Part shown: one piece after another, positions 56,585 through 64,000 of the stretch
Layout of the letters: each line of letters starts with the position of its first letter
How positions within the stretch are numbered: position 1 is the stretch's first letter
Assembly (NCBI GenBank): GCA_947623965.1
Contig: CANQIF010000008.1
Span: 1-64,000, forward strand
Direction of reading: 5' to 3'
DNA: 64,000 nt
Source: an uncultured Alistipes sp.
Lineage (GTDB): Bacteria; Bacteroidota; Bacteroidia; Bacteroidales; Rikenellaceae
The notes under the pieces: generated by a model
Seen by the model: only the letters and a program-made list of their open reading frames with translations
Told to the model about the DNA's origin: nothing
Database searches by the model: none
Translations under genes and position numbers: made by a program

Positions 56585-57487
56585 TTATTCGAGCTTGAAA
56601 GCGGCGATCTGCTTGTCGATGGTGCGGTACTCCTCGTCGGAGAGCATCGTAAGGGGCGGCAGCATCTCGCGGCCGCACAGATCGAGGCGCTCCATGATGC
56701 GTTTGAGGGCGGCCAGCTGCTGTCCGAGCGGGCGGCCCTGCTGGTAGACGGCGGCCATCGAGTCGGTGAGCTGCTGCAGGCGGTTCGCCTCGTCGCGGTC
56801 GCCGCGGAGGGCCGCCTCGTAGAGGGCGCGGAAGTGCTTCGGCACGAAGTTGCCCGTGCTGGGGACGATGCCGTCGGCACCCAGTTCGAGCGCGTGGGCC
56901 GACTGCGCCGCCCAGCCGCAGAAGTAGGAGAAGTCGGCGCGGCCGCGGGCGAGTTCGATGCACTGCGCCAGCCGTTCAGGGTCGCGCTCCGAATCCTTCA
57001 GTCCGACGATGTTGGGGTGGTCGGCGAGCCGGCGCACCGCCTCGACGGGGATCGAGAGGTGGGTCGTCGCCAGGATGTTGTAGAGCATCACGGGAATCGA
57101 GGCGTGGTCGGCCAGCATCGTGTAGTAGGCGATCATCTGCTGCTCGGTGAGGGCGTAGTAGCCCGGCAGCACGGCCACGGCGGCATCGGCGCCGGCCCGC
57201 GCAAAGCCCTCGATCTGCGAGAGCTGCTCCTTCGGGCAGAGACCCGTCACGCCGGCATAGACACGGATGCGGCCCTCGGCGGCCTCGACGGCCGCACGGA
57301 CCATGTCGATGCCCTCGCCCAGCGGCACGGAGTTGCCTTCGCCCGTCGTGCCCATCACCAGGGCATCGACCTTCGCATCGGCGAACGAGCGGATGATCTT
57401 CTCGACGGCAGCCAGATCGACCGCCCCCTCGCGCACGGGCGTCGCCATCGGAACGACGACGCCGGCATATTTCTTCGGTTGTTTCAT
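56585..57487 (-). CDS. dihydrodipicolinate synthase/N-acetylneuraminate lyase-family aldolase
   Basis: A 300-residue TIM-barrel class I aldolase. GTTGEGNSVPLGE is the carboxylate-binding loop, MLYNIL carries the conserved Tyr, and IVGLKDSE carries the Schiff-base Lys. Family members cleave or form bonds with pyruvate, as in sialic acid lyase or 2-keto-3-deoxy-sugar-acid aldolase. Biosynthetic DapA is unlikely given the catabolic neighbours. The 119 bp before the symporter gene hold a GC-rich stretch without clear signals. Confidence 0.9.
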   Translation of the reverse strand: MKQPKKYAGVVVPMATPVREGAVDLAAVEKIIRSFADAKVDALVMGTTGEGNSVPLGEGIDMVRAAVEAAEGRIRVYAGVTGLCPKEQLSQIEGFARAGADAAVAVLPGYYALTEQQMIAYYTMLADHASIPVMLYNILATTHLSIPVEAVRRLADHPNIVGLKDSERDPERLAQCIELARGRADFSYFCGWAAQSAHALELGADGIVPSTGNFVPKHFRALYEAALRGDRDEANRLQQLTDSMAAVYQQGRPLGQQLAALKRIMERLDLCGREMLPPLTMLSDEEYRTIDKQIAAFKLE

Positions 57488-57571
57488 TATGGGTTTTGTT
57501 GTTTTGGTTATTCTTCATTCATTGCGGGCGGCGGATCGTCATGGCATCGCGGGCGGGACAGCGGCAGATTA

Positions 57572-57664
57572 TTATCGGACCGCAGCCTGCGGAGCACGCC
57601 TGCGACGCGAAGGAGCTGCGGGCCTCCGCCGGGGAAGGCTGCGGCCCGCCGTCGCTGCGCGACG
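57572..57664. repeat. GC-rich hairpin repeat
   Basis: An A-type copy (CCGCAGCCTGCGGAG to GGCTGCGGCCCG) ends in hairpin CGTCGC-TGC-GCGACG (57650-57664). It lies between the beta-propeller gene and the aldolase gene. Confidence 0.75.
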
Positions 57665-57694
57665 AACGGACACAAAGCTGCTCCGCCGCAACCT

Positions 57695-59347
57695 CTACAG
57701 CTCCTTCGCCACTTCGTCGAGCACCTGCCGGTCGAGCTTGACCCGCACCATGCCCATCGGATGGAAACGCTTGTGGTTGTCGATCGCGGCATAGACGATC
57801 GTATAGACGTCGTCGCCCTCGGGAATCAGCCCGAGCGGCGTGCGCATCGTATGCCACCACCGGGCGACTTTCGTGTCGATCGGCAGGTAGTGCGCCGCGC
57901 TCCAGTGGATTCCGTCTTTCGAGAGGGTATAGGCCAGCATGTTCGGCAGATGCAGCCACTCGGGGCCGCCGTCGAAGACGGCGATGTAGAGGCCGTTCGG
58001 CAGCTGCGAGACGATCGGGTTCTCGACGAAGCGCGGGTGGATCGAGGTGATCGGGTTAAGCTCCTTCATGCGCGTCCAGGGACCCTCGAGATCGTCGGCC
58101 TCGGCCAGTCCGACGTACCAGTGCGTCGGCTTGCCGCCCAGCGGATAGTCGGCCTTCGTCCGGTAGGGGTAGGCGCCGCTGATGAAGGCGTACCACTTCC
58201 CGCCCACACGGTAGGGGAAGAAGGAGGCGACGCCCTGGCGGCCCTCCCAAAGTTCGGAATCCAGTCCGGGTTCGATCACGATGCCGCAGTCGCGGTAGGG
58301 ACCGCCGATCCCCCCGATCCCCTCGACCACCGATTCGCAGCGCCAGATGCGGCCGAACGAGTGGTTCGGCGCCACGACGCTGTCGCAGGTATAGGCGAGG
58401 TAGTGGCCCTGCCAGCGGTTTTTGGCCTTGTTGAAGATCGGCATGTAGGACCAGATGGCCGCGCGGCGGTCGTTCATCGGGTTGTCATCGTGCGAGACGG
58501 CATAGACGCCGCTCGCCTGGTAGAGGGTGGACTGCCGCGTCCAGTGGATCGCGTCCTTGCTCGTCCAGTGGCCGATACGCGTCTTGATGCGGTCGTACTT
58601 GGCCGGACGGCCGATCTCGCCGGCCCGCTCGGTGGGGAACATGTGGTAGGTGTCGCCGACCTTGATCAGCTGGCCCCCTTCGAAACCGCCCTGGATCGTC
58701 TCCGTGCCGGGCATGCCCTCATCGACCACGGGGGCGTCCTCGCCGCCGAGGATCGTGAAGAGGGCCGGCTTCTCGGAGAAGCCCTCGATCGTGAAAGCGG
58801 GGTAGTCGGCACCGCTCGGAAGTTCAAGATCGGCCCCCGAGCCGCGCTGCGAGGCGGCCACGGCGCCCAGGATCACCACCGGTTCGGCGCCCTCCGGGAT
58901 CCCGATCGTGTGGACGCCCTTCGCATAGCGCACGCCATAGAGGTCGAGCGCCGGCAGCTCCGTGACCGAGAGGGCCGAGCGGAGCATCGGTTCGGCGGCC
59001 GGTACGCCGCCGCCGAGCGACAGCGCATCCAGCGCCTCACGCGAAGGGGCGGCGATCACGAGCCGGGCGGGCGACGCAAAGCGCAGTTCAAGCGTCGTTG
59101 CGGCCAGCTTGCCGTCGGCATGCAGGGGCAGGCGGATGCCTTCGAGCCCCGCCGCCTCGGGTGCGATCTGGAGAATGCTGCGGTCCGAGCCGCCGAAAGG
59201 ATTGCCATAGCGGGTGGCGGGAAAACTCCGCACATCGCTTACGGGAGTGCAGGAGGCCTGTTTCCACGGTTTGCCGGCAGCCGCAGCCCCGACAGGCAGC
59301 GTCAGACACAGCACGCCCGCCAGTTGAAAGAGAAGATCGATTCGCAT
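57695..59347 (-). CDS. secreted beta-propeller glycosidase-like protein
   Basis: A 550-residue exported protein with signal peptide 1-23 (ending GAAAAG). An N-terminal beta-sandwich-like region (about 25-170) precedes a propeller built of recurring sheets. These carry motifs such as HWTSKDAIHWTRQS, LAEADDLEGPWTRMKE and LAYTLSKDGIHWSAAHYL, typical of five-bladed GH43/GH117-like folds. Asp and Glu residues that could be catalytic are present, but I cannot assign a glycoside hydrolase family. It is the first gene of the catabolic cluster and may release the sugar taken up by the symporter. Confidence 0.75.
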   Translation of the reverse strand: MRIDLLFQLAGVLCLTLPVGAAAAGKPWKQASCTPVSDVRSFPATRYGNPFGGSDRSILQIAPEAAGLEGIRLPLHADGKLAATTLELRFASPARLVIAAPSREALDALSLGGGVPAAEPMLRSALSVTELPALDLYGVRYAKGVHTIGIPEGAEPVVILGAVAASQRGSGADLELPSGADYPAFTIEGFSEKPALFTILGGEDAPVVDEGMPGTETIQGGFEGGQLIKVGDTYHMFPTERAGEIGRPAKYDRIKTRIGHWTSKDAIHWTRQSTLYQASGVYAVSHDDNPMNDRRAAIWSYMPIFNKAKNRWQGHYLAYTCDSVVAPNHSFGRIWRCESVVEGIGGIGGPYRDCGIVIEPGLDSELWEGRQGVASFFPYRVGGKWYAFISGAYPYRTKADYPLGGKPTHWYVGLAEADDLEGPWTRMKELNPITSIHPRFVENPIVSQLPNGLYIAVFDGGPEWLHLPNMLAYTLSKDGIHWSAAHYLPIDTKVARWWHTMRTPLGLIPEGDDVYTIVYAAIDNHKRFHPMGMVRVKLDRQVLDEVAKEL

Positions 59348-59457
59348 AGGTTTTATTCGTTTTTCGTTCGAGGATTCTTCGTGGATTCTTCGTTCGGGGG
59401 GTTATCCGTTCGCTCTTTCGCGCTGTCGTGTGCAGCAGACAAAAGAGCATGCGAGAA

Positions 59458-59465
59458 CAAATATA
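59458..59465 (-). promoter_or_regulatory. candidate -7 box of the catabolic cluster
   Basis: TATATTTG on the minus strand matches the Bacteroidetes -7 element. No TTTG is found at the -33 distance, only a T-run. The leader to the ATG is about 105 nt. Confidence 0.4.
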
Positions 59466-59556
59466 GGCAAAAAAGATCGAAAAACCGCGGCCCGGCCCCC
59501 CTTTTTATACTTTTCGGGAGCGGCGGGGGGCTCCCGGCGAAAAAAGCCCCCGAAAA

Positions 59557-59588
59557 GTTGGGAAATCCGCCCCCGGTTCGTATCTTTG
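59557..59588 (+). promoter_or_regulatory. promoter of the beta-helix gene
   Basis: GTTG (59557-59560), 20 nt, TATCTTTG (59581-59588), with one mismatch in the -33 box. It would give a leader of about 415 nt, almost all of it repeat DNA. Confidence 0.5.
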
Positions 59589-59632
59589 TGTAGTCCGGCC
59601 GGAGGTCGCTTTGCAACCGACTTGTATTCTCG

Positions 59633-59955
59633 GGACGCAGCCCGCGGAGGGCATGCTCGGAGCGGGCCTGCGGGAACGTGGCGGCAATCCTCCTTTCGGA
59701 TGCAATGTCGGCCCGCAGCCGAGCGGTGGGCACGCACGAGCGGACCTGCGGGTCGCGAAATGCAGCCCTCCGCCCGGGGCGGCTGCGGGCTGCCGACCTC
59801 TACCGAGGTCGATTCCAGTCGCAAGAGACAAGCCCGCAGCCGAGCGGATGGGCTTGCGACGGAAAGGAGCAGCCCTCCGCCAGGGGGGGGGAAAAAAAAC
59901 TGCGGGTTGCCGGTCCTGACGGACCGAAACAAGACTGCCGATCGCTGCGCGACCG
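59633..59955. repeat. GC-rich hairpin repeats in the leader of the beta-helix gene
   Basis: At least one A-type and two B-type units. Hairpins are CGACCTC-TACC-GAGGTCG (59794-59811), CGGTCC-TGAC-GGACCG (59911-59926) and CGATCGC-TGC-GCGACCG with one mismatch (59939-59955). The words AGCCCGCAGCCGAGCGG occur twice (about 59713 and 59835). Confidence 0.78.
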
Positions 59956-60007
59956 AACTTTCCGACAAACACCACGAACCCGAACGAACACAAAACCACA
60001 GATACGC

Positions 60008-61936
60008 ATGAAAAAACAACTGATCCTACTGCTGCTGCTCTGCGCAGGCGCGACAGCCTCCGCCCAGCAGGTGATCGAGGCTACGCCCGAGACCTTCACC
60101 GAAGCGGTCAAACAACTCCGCAAGGCGGTCAAGAACCAAAAGAGCGACGTCGTCGTGCGGATGCACGGCGGCACCTACCACTTCGACCGACCGCTCGTGC
60201 TGAACGAGGCGCTGGGCGGCCGGAACGGCCACACCGTCCGCTTCGAGGCGGCCGCCGGCGAACGGCCCGTCATCAGCGGCGGCGTCCGCATCGAGGGTTG
60301 GGAGCAGGTGCACGGCAACCTCTACAAGGCCACCTTCGAGAGCGACCGCAAGCAGCGTACGCTCCTCGTCAACGGCCGCCGCGCCCGCATGGCCGGCACC
60401 GAGACGCCGGTCACCGCGCTGGGCAGCTACGGCGAAATCACCGTTACGGGCGACGAGCCGTGGGCCTTCGGCGCTGGCAAAAGCGTCGAGGGGATCCGCT
60501 TCGCGGCTGGTGCCGAGGTGATGCCCTTCCGCAACCCCGAGGATGTCGAACTGCTCCAGAACAACGTCTGGACCGAGAAGACCCTCTGCGTCTCGAAGAT
60601 CGAAAAGTGGGGCGACGAGATCGCCATGGCGCTGCAACAGCCCTATTCGACGATTCTCAACTCGCTGGCCTGGGCCGGCAAGACCAAGTTCACCGGCGCC
60701 TTCATGATCCGCAACGCCTATGAGCTGCTCGACCGTCCGGGCGAGTTTTACTTCGATCGCGCGAACCGGACCATTTATTATATGAGCCGCGGCGAGGATA
60801 TGTCGAAGGCCGAGGTGATCGCCCCGCTGACCGAAGGTCTGCTCCGCATTGCCGGTTCGTCGTGCGCCTCGAACGTCGAAAACATCACCTTCGAGGGGAT
60901 CACCTTCTCGCACGACGCCTGGAACCTGGTCGAGCTGGAGGGATCGCACGGCTTCGGCGGCATCCAGTCGCTGGGGCTCGCGATGAAGTACATCCCCGAC
61001 GGCAACTGGCATCCGACCAAATACAACAGCTGCGACGTGCCGGCCGGCACGATTGAGGTAAAGAACGCCCGCAACATCCGCTTCATCCGCAACCGCTTCG
61101 AACATCTCGGCGCGGCCGTGGCGGTGAACCTCGTGAACGACGTCAGCGATTCGGAGGTGACGGGCTGCTACTTCAACGATCTGTTAGGCAATGCCGTGAG
61201 CGTCGGCCACCCGCAGCACTACGAGATTGGCGACGGCGACCCGGGCTGCGTCTACGCCCCGGGCATCGAGGGTGTCTGCCGCGACATCGCCGTAACGAAC
61301 AACTACATCCGCAACATCAGCCTCGACTTCCGCCAGGCCGAGGCGCTGCTGGGCTTCTTCGTCCGGAACGTCCGCTACGACCACAACGACATCTACGGCG
61401 TGCCCTACAGCGCCATCGCCCTCGGCTGGTGGTGGGGCAATGCGAAGATTCCCGAATCGAAGGTCGCCGGCGGCAACTCGATCAGCTACAACCGCGCCGG
61501 CCACACGCATCAGATGCTCTCCGACGGCGGCATCATCTACATGCTGGGACGCCAGCCGGGATCGGTGGCCCGCCGCAACTACCTCTTCGACGGTCCGCGC
61601 TGCATCTACCCCGACGACGGCTCGTCGGGCTGGCTTATCGAGGAGAACTTCGTCGTCAGCCTCTACCAGCTCTGGTTGCATATCGACTCGGACCGCGACT
61701 ACGACATCCGTCTCGTGAATAACTTCGTCAAGGACAACCGCCTCGTGAACAGCGGCAACGGCACGACGATCGAGGGGACGAAGGTCTACCGCAACATTCC
61801 CTTCGGTCCCGAGGCGCTGGCCGTGCAGGAGGAGTCGGGCATCGAAAAGGCCTACCAGGATATCATCCCCGCCGAGGAGCCCGAACCGATCGAAGTCATT
61901 CCGCTGCGCACCGCCAAACGCAAGAACGTCTTCTGA
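60008..61936 (+). CDS. secreted right-handed beta-helix protein, possible GH141-like glycosidase
   Basis: A 642-residue exported protein with a signal peptide (1-20, ending ATASAQ). An N-terminal segment with RMHGGTYHFDRPLVLNEALG, PVISGGVRIEGW and TLLVNGRRARMAGT recalls GH141-type enzymes. The region about 290-600 consists of short repeated strands (NITFEGITFSHDAWNLV, NIRFIRNRFEHLGAAVAV, DIAVTNNYIRNISLDF) of a parallel beta-helix. Such folds act on fucose- or uronate-containing glycans, and the GH141 label is tentative. ATG 60008 is fixed by the signal peptide. A strong terminator follows. Confidence 0.8.
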   Translation: MKKQLILLLLLCAGATASAQQVIEATPETFTEAVKQLRKAVKNQKSDVVVRMHGGTYHFDRPLVLNEALGGRNGHTVRFEAAAGERPVISGGVRIEGWEQVHGNLYKATFESDRKQRTLLVNGRRARMAGTETPVTALGSYGEITVTGDEPWAFGAGKSVEGIRFAAGAEVMPFRNPEDVELLQNNVWTEKTLCVSKIEKWGDEIAMALQQPYSTILNSLAWAGKTKFTGAFMIRNAYELLDRPGEFYFDRANRTIYYMSRGEDMSKAEVIAPLTEGLLRIAGSSCASNVENITFEGITFSHDAWNLVELEGSHGFGGIQSLGLAMKYIPDGNWHPTKYNSCDVPAGTIEVKNARNIRFIRNRFEHLGAAVAVNLVNDVSDSEVTGCYFNDLLGNAVSVGHPQHYEIGDGDPGCVYAPGIEGVCRDIAVTNNYIRNISLDFRQAEALLGFFVRNVRYDHNDIYGVPYSAIALGWWWGNAKIPESKVAGGNSISYNRAGHTHQMLSDGGIIYMLGRQPGSVARRNYLFDGPRCIYPDDGSSGWLIEENFVVSLYQLWLHIDSDRDYDIRLVNNFVKDNRLVNSGNGTTIEGTKVYRNIPFGPEALAVQEESGIEKAYQDIIPAEEPEPIEVIPLRTAKRKNVF

Positions 61937-61951
61937 CGGGAACGGCCTTAC

Positions 61952-61998
61952 GCCGATCGGGCCCGCTGTTTTCGGACAGCGGGCCCGATCGGCTTTTT
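61952..61998 (+). terminator. strong intrinsic terminator
   Basis: A perfect 18-bp stem (61952-61969 and 61976-61993) with a 6-nt loop is followed by TTTTT. It ends the beta-helix transcript. Confidence 0.92.
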
Positions 61999-62034
61999 CA
62001 AGGCTGTAATTCAAAATTAAATAGGGGATGGGGT

Positions 62035-62162
62035 TGCGACGTAGAGGAGCAGCCCTCCGCCCGGGGGGCGGCTGCGGGCTGCCGATCGCTGCGCGATCGA
62101 TCAGGACAAAAGGCTATCCACAACGAACAATGTCTGCAGATTGCTGCGCCCTCACGGGCGCA
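62035..62162. repeat. GC-rich hairpin repeat and a separate stem unit
   Basis: A B-type unit (GGAGCAGCCCTCCGCC to GCTGCGGGCTGC) ends in hairpin CGATCGC-TGC-GCGATCG (62083-62099). A second hairpin TGCGCCC-TCAC-GGGCGCA (62145-62162) is followed by AATTC words, as at 28826. Confidence 0.75.
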
Positions 62163-62197
62163 AATTCATGATTCAATATTACATCCCGGAAGCCTCC

Positions 62198-62782
62198 TTA
62201 CCGCCTCACGCCGACCTCATCGACCAGCCGGTTCACCCGCCGGCGCAGCCGCTGCACGACCGGCACCCAGATCGTTGCCAGCGCCACCAGAGCGCCGAAA
62301 GCCGCCCCGAGCGTGTAATCCCGCAGAAATTCGATTGCGGGAAAGAGCCCCCAGCAGAGCAGACCGAGCGACACGATGACCGCGAAGATCCGCGACATTC
62401 GGCAGAACATGCTAACAGCGAAGTCGTAGGCCTTGTTCGCCCGCCGCAGCCGGGCATAGTCGTCGTCGCCCTCAAAGGGACCATCGGCCACCGCTCGCTG
62501 CAGGTAGATCCGCCGGTTGTCCTCATAGACGACCCGGCTGCCGCACTCGGTCAGAAAGTTGAAATAGGCCTCGCTGACCCGGTCGTCGGCCATGCGCTCG
62601 ACGAAATCGACCCGGTAGCGGAACACATCGGGCGTCCCTCGCCGGAAGCGGTAGCGGAATCCGTTCCGACGGAAGAAGAGCCACCCTGCGGCGGCCTTAT
62701 CGTTCAACCAGCACTCCTCGCGCTCGTAGTCGGCGATCGTGAAGAAGCGCCAGACGGTGCGGTACTCTTTTTTCTCTTTCAT
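62198..62782 (-). CDS. DUF2812 membrane protein
   Basis: A 194-residue protein with an N-terminal DUF2812 domain (YRTVWRFFTIADYEREECWLNDKAAAGW to RYRVDF) and two membrane helices near the C-terminus (about 131-150 and 157-177). DUF2812 proteins are regularly encoded next to PadR regulators. Their job is unknown to me, but a membrane stress response is often assumed. It starts 4 bp after the PadR stop, so the pair is one operon. Confidence 0.85.
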   Translation of the reverse strand: MKEKKEYRTVWRFFTIADYEREECWLNDKAAAGWLFFRRNGFRYRFRRGTPDVFRYRVDFVERMADDRVSEAYFNFLTECGSRVVYEDNRRIYLQRAVADGPFEGDDDYARLRRANKAYDFAVSMFCRMSRIFAVIVSLGLLCWGLFPAIEFLRDYTLGAAFGALVALATIWVPVVQRLRRRVNRLVDEVGVRR

Positions 62783-62786
62783 GGCT

Positions 62787-63110
62787 TTATCGTGTTTCTT
62801 CGAATAAGATGCGTTCGCCGTTGCGTACTAATTCGCGCAACCGTTCGAGCTCGGCTTCCAACACGGCACGCCCCGTCGGCGTAAGGCGGTAGGTCTTCTT
62901 GCGACCGGCGCAAGCCGGCTCCGACTGCTCGATCCACCCCTTTTCGAGCAGTGTCGAGAGAGCGCCGTAAAGCGTACCGGCCGAAATGACGAGCCGGCCG
63001 CCGCTCAAAGCCGCCGTCCGCTGCATGATGCCGTAGCCGTGCAGCGGCTCGGTAAGGGCCAGCAGGATGTAATAGACAGCCTCCGTCAGGGCATTGTTCG
63101 TCGTGTTCAT
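62787..63110 (-). CDS. PadR-family transcriptional regulator
   Basis: A 107-residue winged-helix repressor of the PadR family (EAVYYILLALTEPLHGYGIMQ, SAGTLYGALSTLLEKGWI, KTYRLTPTGRAVL). I chose ATG 63110 because the conserved domain starts there; the longer frame runs back through the promoter. It sits directly downstream of a palindromic operator and probably represses itself and the DUF2812 gene. Confidence 0.92.
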   Translation of the reverse strand: MNTTNNALTEAVYYILLALTEPLHGYGIMQRTAALSGGRLVISAGTLYGALSTLLEKGWIEQSEPACAGRKKTYRLTPTGRAVLEAELERLRELVRNGERILFEETR

Positions 63111-63138
63111 CGGTCGATCGGATTTATTTCGGAATTCG

Positions 63139-63189
63139 ATATATCGGATTCCGATACAAAGATAACCGATATATTTGCATTTTTCCAAA
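63139..63189 (-). promoter_or_regulatory. PadR promoter with overlapping operator palindrome
   Basis: On the minus strand, TTTG (63186-63189), 21 nt, TATCTTTG (63157-63164) is a perfect promoter. The -7 box is embraced by inverted arms ATATATCGG (63139-63147) and CCGATATAT (63166-63174). A second palindrome ATCGGATTCCGAT adjoins at about 63142-63154. Confidence 0.65.
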
Positions 63190-63321
63190 TGTTGTGCGTA
63201 TTTTTTTCAAAAAAAAGCAGGACAGCCGAAAAAAAGCCGCCCCCGAAACATTCGGAGGCGATTTTCTCGGTCGATCGTCGTTTGCTGCCGGCGCGACCGC
63301 GCCGATTCCATTTACAAGGAG

Positions 63322-64000
63322 TTACATCGCCGCCTCGATCTCCTGCAGCGAGACGAGTTTGTGCACGATGGCGTAGATCGTGAGACCGGCAGCGGTGTGA
63401 ATCTGCAGCTTCGCCGTGATGTTGCGCCGGTGCGTGGTGACGGTGTGGATCGAAAGGCAAAGACGGTCGGCGATCGTCTTGTTGGTCATCCCTTTGGCCA
63501 CGCAGGCGATGATTTCGCGTTCGCGCTGGCTCAAGGTTTCCGCATCAGCGGCGGGTGCGGGCACGGTGGCAGGCTCCTCGGCGAAGACCGAATCGCCCTG
63601 CCGGCGCAGCGAATCCTCGAGCAGCTCGACAGCCGGAACGAAGAGCTGGTCCTCGACGCGGCAATGGGACGTCAGGTCCTGTTCGCAGTTGATAAGGTCG
63701 AACAGCACGGCGTTCAGCAGGTTATTCTCACGGCCAGGGTAGTAGCGGATGATCAGCTCCTTGAGCTCCCGCAGCTTCGGACCGATCGCGTTATGCTTCT
63801 CGGCGAAGGCCGCGATCGTGTAGCGGCGGTCCAGCCGTCCCTGCAACAGCTGCCCGACATAGGCGAAGACGGTCGTATTCTCGTACTCCATGTGACGGCG
63901 GACCTCCGTCACATACTCATCGTAGAACTTGACGAGGAGCAGGGCCACATCGCTGCGGCTCGCATAGTCGATCGCCTCGATCAGCTTGCGGCGGATAGCC
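63322..64000 (-). CDS. hemerythrin-like domain fused to LuxR-type HTH (partial)
   Basis: The frame is open to the window edge, so the true start lies beyond 64000. The visible N-terminal part is helical and carries His residues in the spacing of a hemerythrin-like domain (RRHMEYEN, AEKHNAIG, HCRVEDQLFVP). The C-terminal 65 residues are a LuxR-type helix-turn-helix (LSQREREIIACVAKGMTNKTIADRLCLSIHTVTTHRRNI). It would be a DNA-binding regulator that senses oxygen, nitric oxide or iron through a di-iron site; sensing is inferred. The 200-bp gap to PadR shows no terminator. Confidence 0.82.
   Translation of the reverse strand, partial: AIRRKLIEAIDYASRSDVALLLVKFYDEYVTEVRRHMEYENTTVFAYVGQLLQGRLDRRYTIAAFAEKHNAIGPKLRELKELIIRYYPGRENNLLNAVLFDLINCEQDLTSHCRVEDQLFVPAVELLEDSLRRQGDSVFAEEPATVPAPAADAETLSQREREIIACVAKGMTNKTIADRLCLSIHTVTTHRRNITAKLQIHTAAGLTIYAIVHKLVSLQEIEAAM

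Overview
The window looks like chromosome of a gut Bacteroidetes, most likely Alistipes or a close relative. The grounds are Bacteroidales-type promoters (TTTG, then 19-21 nt, then TAnnTTTG) at several loci, very GC-rich housekeeping DNA, MacB/FtsX permease arrays controlled by a sigma-54 two-component system, and GC-rich intergenic repeats. The genus is an inference. I recognised no rRNA, tRNA or CRISPR array.

Region 1 (1 to about 20.4 kb, visibly more AT-rich) reads as the cargo half of an integrative mobilizable element that continues off the left edge. It starts with a DUF3987 helicase-like protein, a zinc-ribbon/toprim-like primase protein, a palindrome-rich oriT candidate and a MobV-type relaxase. 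Two leftward defence modules follow. The first is a type I restriction-modification operon (HTH, hsdM, hsdS, DUF1016/PDDEXK nuclease, hsdR, a small membrane protein). The second is a five-gene operon: metallophosphoesterase, all-helical GASH-like protein, two TRAFAC-type GTPases and a GAP1-like protein. It matches the GTPase-centred conflict systems known mainly from genome analysis. Near the right end a single gene lies between two diverged copies of a roughly 80-bp repeat, each ending in a hairpin.

Region 2 (20.8-28.6 kb) is GC-rich chromosome: a secreted protein, a MATE exporter, a DUF3737 beta-helix protein, a MalY/PatB-type C-S lyase and an SGNH hydrolase on the plus strand. A leftward DUF849-DUF1537 pair (beta-keto acid cleavage enzyme and acid-sugar kinase) follows.

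Region 3 (29.1-50.9 kb) is one regulated export locus. A histidine kinase and a sigma-54 response regulator run left. Divergently, a -24/-12 promoter precedes a TolC protein, an HlyD-type adaptor, six FtsX-type permeases (A to F) and one ATPase between C and D. E-F are a diverged copy of A-B. Permease F carries one in-frame amber codon.

Region 4 (50.9-62 kb) is a leftward catabolic cluster: secreted beta-propeller glycosidase-like protein, DapA-family lyase, sodium:solute symporter, Fe-alcohol dehydrogenase, PdxA-family dehydrogenase and a second DUF1537 kinase. These fit uptake and breakdown of a sugar acid. A secreted beta-helix protein is divergent. Region 5 (62.2-64 kb) holds a DUF2812/PadR pair behind a palindromic operator and a hemerythrin-LuxR regulator cut by the window edge.

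Scattered between genes of regions 2-5 is a family of GC-rich repeats. Their ends carry a short hairpin whose sequence changes from copy to copy while its base pairing is kept. I consider this the least explained structure in the window.
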